Source of the DNA: Pseudomonas sputi
Lineage (GTDB): Bacteria > Pseudomonadota > Gammaproteobacteria > Pseudomonadales > Pseudomonadaceae
Direction: 5' to 3'
NCBI RefSeq assembly: GCF_021603585.1
Contig: NZ_BQHI01000004.1
Coordinates: 62,001-126,000 of the forward strand
DNA length: 64,000 nt
In this document: in pieces, positions 60,873-64,000 of the stretch
Position numbering within the stretch: position 1 is the first letter of the stretch
Layout: every line of letters starts with the position of its first letter
Translations under genes and position numbers: made by a program
The notes under the pieces: generated by a model
Told to the model about the DNA's origin: nothing
Database searches by the model: none
Seen by the model: only the letters and a program-made list of their open reading frames with translations

Positions 60873-62459
60873 TCAGAACACTACGCCTTGGCTGCGCAGG
60901 TAATCGTCGTAGGTGCCGCTGAAGTCGGTCACGCCGTTCGGGCTCAGCTCGATGATGCGCGTGGCCAGGGACGATACGAATTCACGGTCGTGGCTGACGA
61001 AAATCAGCGTGCCCGGGTAGTTTTCCAGCGCCAGGTTCAGCGCTTCGATCGATTCCATGTCCAGGTGGTTGGTCGGTTCGTCCATCACCAGCACGTTAGG
61101 CTTTTGCAGGATCAGCTTGCCGAACAGCATGCGACCTTGCTCACCACCGGAAATCACCTTCACCGACTTGAGGATCTCGTCGTTGGAGAACAGCATGCGA
61201 CCGAGGGTGCCACGGATCACTTGCTCGCCCTGAGTCCACTGGCCCATCCAGTCGAACAGGCTGACGTCGTCTTCGAAGTCATGGGCGTGGTCCTGAGCGT
61301 AGTAGCCCAGCTCCGCGCTTTCGGTCCACTTCACCGAACCTGCGTCCGGGGTCAGTTCGCCCATCAGCGTGCGCAGCAGGGTGGTCTTGCCGATGCCGTT
61401 CGGGCCGATGATCGCTACGCGCTCGCCGGCTTCAACGGTGAAGCTGAAGTTCTTGAACAGGGTCTTGCCGTCAAAGCCCTTGGACATCTGCTCGATGGTC
61501 ACGGCCTGGCGGTGCAGCTTCTTGGTCTGTTCGAAACGGATGAACGGGCTCACACGGCTCGATGGCTTGACCTCGGCCAGCTGGATCTTGTCGATCTGCT
61601 TGGCGCGGGAAGTGGCCTGCTTGGCTTTCGAGGCGTTGGCCGAGAAGCGGCTGACGAACGTTTGCAGTTCGGCAATCTGGGCTTTCTTCTTGGCGTTGTC
61701 CGACAGCAGTTGCTCGCGGGACTGAGTCGCCGCGGTCATGTACTCGTCGTAGTTGCCCGGGAACAGACGCAGCTCGCCGTAGTCCAGGTCGGCCATGTGG
61801 GTGCAGACGCTGTTCAGGAAGTGACGGTCGTGGGAAATGATGATCATGGTGCTGTTACGCGCCGTCAAAATCGTTTCCAGCCAGCGGATGGTGTTGATGT
61901 CCAGGTGGTTGGTCGGTTCGTCGAGCAGCAGCACTTCCGGATCGGAGAACAGTGCCTGGGCCAACAGAACGCGGAGTTTCCAGCCCGGCGCGACTTCGGT
62001 CATCGGGCCGAAATGCTGTTCCAGCGGAATGCCCAGACCCAGCAGCAGTTCACCGGCGCGGGATTCGGCAGTGTAGCCGTCCATCTCCGCGAAATCGGTT
62101 TCCAGCTCGGCCACGGCCATGCCGTCTTCTTCGCTCATTTCCGGCAGCGAGTAGATGCGGTCGCGCTCGGCCTTGACCTTCCACAGCTCTTCGTGACCCA
62201 TGATCACGGTGTCGATCACCGTGAATTCTTCGTAGGCGAACTGATCCTGGCGCAATTTACCCAAGCGTACGTTTGGCTCGAGCATGACCTGGCCGCCGGA
62301 CGGCTCGAGGTCGCCGCCGAGGATCTTCATGAAGGTCGACTTGCCGCAACCGTTGGCGCCGATCAGGCCGTAGCGGTTGCCGCCGTTGAATTTGACCGAA
62401 ACGTTTTCAAACAGCGGCTTGGCGCCGAACTGCATGGTGATGTTAGCTGTAGAAATCAA
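60873..62459 (-). CDS. ybiT: ABC-F family ATPase YbiT
   Basis: A 528-residue soluble protein with two ABC cassettes and no membrane domain, matching E. coli YbiT (530) throughout. First Walker [24 protein letters not shown]; the inter-domain linker [36 protein letters not shown]; second Walker [10 protein letters not shown], signature [25 protein letters not shown] proteins act on the ribosome. The family start corresponds to a TTG at 62459, with AGGA 8 bases upstream. No ATG is in the right place; the open frame extends to 62663 without homology. Confidence 0.9.
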   Translation of the reverse strand: MISTANITMQFGAKPLFENVSVKFNGGNRYGLIGANGCGKSTFMKILGGDLEPSGGQVMLEPNVRLGKLRQDQFAYEEFTVIDTVIMGHEELWKVKAERDRIYSLPEMSEEDGMAVAELETDFAEMDGYTAESRAGELLLGLGIPLEQHFGPMTEVAPGWKLRVLLAQALFSDPEVLLLDEPTNHLDINTIRWLETILTARNSTMIIISHDRHFLNSVCTHMADLDYGELRLFPGNYDEYMTAATQSREQLLSDNAKKKAQIAELQTFVSRFSANASKAKQATSRAKQIDKIQLAEVKPSSRVSPFIRFEQTKKLHRQAVTIEQMSKGFDGKTLFKNFSFTVEAGERVAIIGPNGIGKTTLLRTLMGELTPDAGSVKWTESAELGYYAQDHAHDFEDDVSLFDWMGQWTQGEQVIRGTLGRMLFSNDEILKSVKVISGGEQGRMLFGKLILQKPNVLVMDEPTNHLDMESIEALNLALENYPGTLIFVSHDREFVSSLATRIIELSPNGVTDFSGTYDDYLRSQGVVF

Positions 62460-62849
62460 AGGTTTTTCCTGCGAAGCGTGCTGAGTAGCGAGGGTGCAGC
62501 CGGAGCGCTTGGCCCGAGTCGAAGTGCGCTGAGGCGGGACAATCCCGTCATCAACCAAGGGGGCGCGTAAAGTTTGGCGGCGATTGTACTGGTCTGGCTC
62601 TTTAAACGATAGGGCGGTGACATCCCGATTGCCGTTTGGCGCAATCGCAGGACAGTTTTTCACAGATGAGTGTTCACTATTGGTTACAAACTGTGGCTAA
62701 AATGCCATCCATTCACCCAATGCCTTGTCCGGCATGGGCTCAAGGATGCGCCACCGGGACGTTTTTTTTATTTCAGACCACTGCCACAGACCTTGGGCCA
62801 CCGCCCGAAAGGCCCGCAGTTTGTTCACTTCTGACGTGTGACGATTTCC
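62460..62849. other. 390-base divergent region, ybiT / lpxO
   Basis: It has the ybiT ribosome binding site and two upstream leaders. No clear operator, small gene or structured RNA was recognised. Confidence 0.5.
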
Positions 62850-63749
62850 GTGAAACTCATCATTGCCGCTGTATATGTCATTTCCATTGCATACGTTCAC
62901 CTGCGCGGTCGCGTACGCCACAAACTCGGTCGTCAATTGAGTGATCACTCTTCGTTCCTGGCACCGATCAACTGCTTCCTTTATCTGTTCTCGAAAAAAC
63001 CCAACACGCCGTATCTGGATCCGAAGGACTTCCCCGATCTGAGCCCGTTGCAGACGCATTGGGAAGAAATCCGTGAGGAAGGCCGTAACCTGCTGCGCGC
63101 CGGCGAAATCAAGCGCTCGAACCAGTACGACGATGTCGGTTTCAACTCGTTCTTCAAGACCGGCTGGAAGCGTTTCTACCTGAAGTGGTACGGCGACAGC
63201 CACCCGTCGGCGCTGCAATTGTGCCCGCGCACCACCGAGTTGGTGCAGAGCATCGGATCGATCAAGGCCGCGATGTTCGCCGAGTTGCCGCCGGGTTCGA
63301 AACTGGTGCGTCACCGCGATCCGTATGCCGGGTCGTACCGTTATCACCTGGGCCTGGAAACGCCGAACGATGCCGGTTGCTACATCAACGTCGATGGCGA
63401 GAACTATCACTGGCGTGATGGCGAAGCGGTGATGTTCGACGAGACGTTCATTCATTACGCAGAAAACACCACCGACCAGAACCGTATCATCCTGTTCTGC
63501 GACGTCGAGCGTCCGATGAAGTATCGCTGGGCGGCGGCGTTCAACGGCTGGTTCAGCCGCACCGTGATGTCGGCGGCAGGTGCACCGAACGATGCGGGTG
63601 ACCGCACCGGCGGTATCAACCGGTTGTTTACCAAGATCTACAAGATTCGCTTGCGTGGCAAAGAGCTGAAAAAGCGCAATCGCAAGCTCTACTACATGGA
63701 AAAATGGGCGATCTTCGGCGGTCTGCTGGCGATCTTCATTCTGATCTGA
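62850..63749 (+). CDS. lpxO: LpxO-like lipid A hydroxylase
   Basis: A 299-residue membrane-associated Fe(II)/2-oxoglutarate dioxygenase of the aspartyl/asparaginyl beta-hydroxylase family. N-terminal helix KLIIAAVYVISIAYVHL; catalytic HxD in LVRHRDPYAGSYRYHLGLETP; distal His in MFDETFIHYAENTT; Arg for 2-oxoglutarate in NRIILFCDVERP; and a hydrophobic C terminus (FGGLLAIFILI). LpxO makes 2-hydroxylated acyl chains on lipid A. The GTG at 62850 gives the usual family N terminus; a GTG at 62838 would add four residues. Neither has a strong ribosome binding site. Confidence 0.88.
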   Translation: MKLIIAAVYVISIAYVHLRGRVRHKLGRQLSDHSSFLAPINCFLYLFSKKPNTPYLDPKDFPDLSPLQTHWEEIREEGRNLLRAGEIKRSNQYDDVGFNSFFKTGWKRFYLKWYGDSHPSALQLCPRTTELVQSIGSIKAAMFAELPPGSKLVRHRDPYAGSYRYHLGLETPNDAGCYINVDGENYHWRDGEAVMFDETFIHYAENTTDQNRIILFCDVERPMKYRWAAAFNGWFSRTVMSAAGAPNDAGDRTGGINRLFTKIYKIRLRGKELKKRNRKLYYMEKWAIFGGLLAIFILI

Positions 63750-63750
63750 C

Positions 63751-63786
63751 AAATCGGGCGACTGTTGAGAGACAGTCGCCCGATTT
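63751..63786. terminator. bidirectional terminator between lpxO and ku
   Basis: Perfect 15-bp stem AAATCGGGCGACTGT / ACAGTCGCCCGATTT with a 6-base loop between convergent genes. The T run is only three bases on each side. Confidence 0.75.
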
Positions 63787-63791
63787 CATGT

Positions 63792-64000
63792 TCATGAGGC
63801 TTTTTTGCTCTTCTTCGCCGGTGTTGCCTTGCTGGCGGTCTTCTTGGCAGGTTTGGCCGGGGCTTTCCCGCCAAGGCTGCGCTTGAGCAGTTCGGTCAGG
63901 TCGATAACATCTGCCGATTTACGCTCTTCTTCAGCGGAAACGGTTTCAACGTCTTCGATCTTGCCTTCATGGGCCTTCTTGTCCACCAACGCCATGATCT
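63792..64000 (-). CDS. ku: Ku DNA end-binding protein, C-terminal end (cut by window edge)
   Basis: The reverse strand is open from the right edge to a stop at 63792. The visible C terminus reads IMALVDKKAHEGKIE, then DVIDLTELLKRSLGG, followed by a Lys/Ala/Pro-rich tail (KAPAKPAKKTASKATPAKK). This combination of the end of the Ku core and a basic tail is typical of Pseudomonas Ku, which binds DNA ends and recruits LigD for end joining. The core domain lies outside the window, so the call rests on about 69 residues. Confidence 0.75.
   Translation of the reverse strand, partial: IMALVDKKAHEGKIEDVETVSAEEERKSADVIDLTELLKRSLGGKAPAKPAKKTASKATPAKKSKKAS

Noticed and set aside
60888-62570. A 560-codon open frame antisense to ybiT
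   Set aside because: It is a reflection of the GC-rich codon use of ybiT; its translation has Val/Gln/Arg-rich text without a family match.

Overview
The window reads as chromosomal DNA of a fluorescent Pseudomonas, most likely from the P. fluorescens group. The evidence is the gene content: a PvdQ-type pyoverdine acylase, a complete fap functional-amyloid operon, DpkA, NhaB, LpxO, a Ku protein, an S-type bacteriocin and a Pseudomonas-style giant DUF6543-like protein. Codon use is uniformly GC-rich. I saw no rRNA, tRNA, CRISPR array or insertion sequence.

Layout. 1-6.5 kb: a tightly coupled minus-strand operon (MdfA-like exporter, LuxE-like acyl-protein synthetase, a LuxC-like reductase fused to a PaaK-like ligase, a second PaaK-like ligase, a GNAT enzyme) that runs off the left edge. 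It resembles the fatty-acid reductase half of bioluminescence, with no luciferase in view. 6.8-7.7 kb: small membrane and regulatory genes. 7.9-10.4 kb: an HNH-nuclease bacteriocin with its immunity gene. 10.6-14.2 kb: pvdQ behind a PvdS-type promoter, and an orphan FpvR-like anti-sigma factor. 14.7-19.5 kb: one 1590-codon gene with tandem modules of about 273 residues and an HExxH motif. 19.6-33 kb: amino-acid, nitrile and polyamine metabolism genes (dpkA, nitrilase, NCS2 permease, polyamine-binding protein, agmatinase family), a WYL regulator with matched operator-like sites, zapE, DinB and GNAT genes. 33-42.9 kb: a TonB-dependent siderophore receptor with a candidate Fur box, a CptA-like phosphoethanolamine transferase, a gnd-zwf-HAD operon, and nhaB.

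42.9-51.9 kb: an orphan delta-60 repeat protein, a sigma-54 enhancer-binding protein with a VpsR-like N terminus, and the complete fapABCDEF operon facing it. Upstream of fapA there is a -24/-12 type promoter and a perfect 18-bp palindrome with a degenerate second copy. The adjacent enhancer-binding protein therefore looks like the amyloid operon's activator. A terminator-like hairpin between fapC and fapD could set subunit against processing-factor levels.

51.9-64 kb: a nicotinamide riboside salvage pair (pnuC plus a NadR-type kinase), a Cache chemoreceptor, uppP with a DUF1294 gene, azoR with a divergent LysR gene, an alpha/beta hydrolase, an MFS transporter, the ABC-F gene ybiT with a TTG start, lpxO, and the C-terminal end of a Ku gene cut by the right edge.
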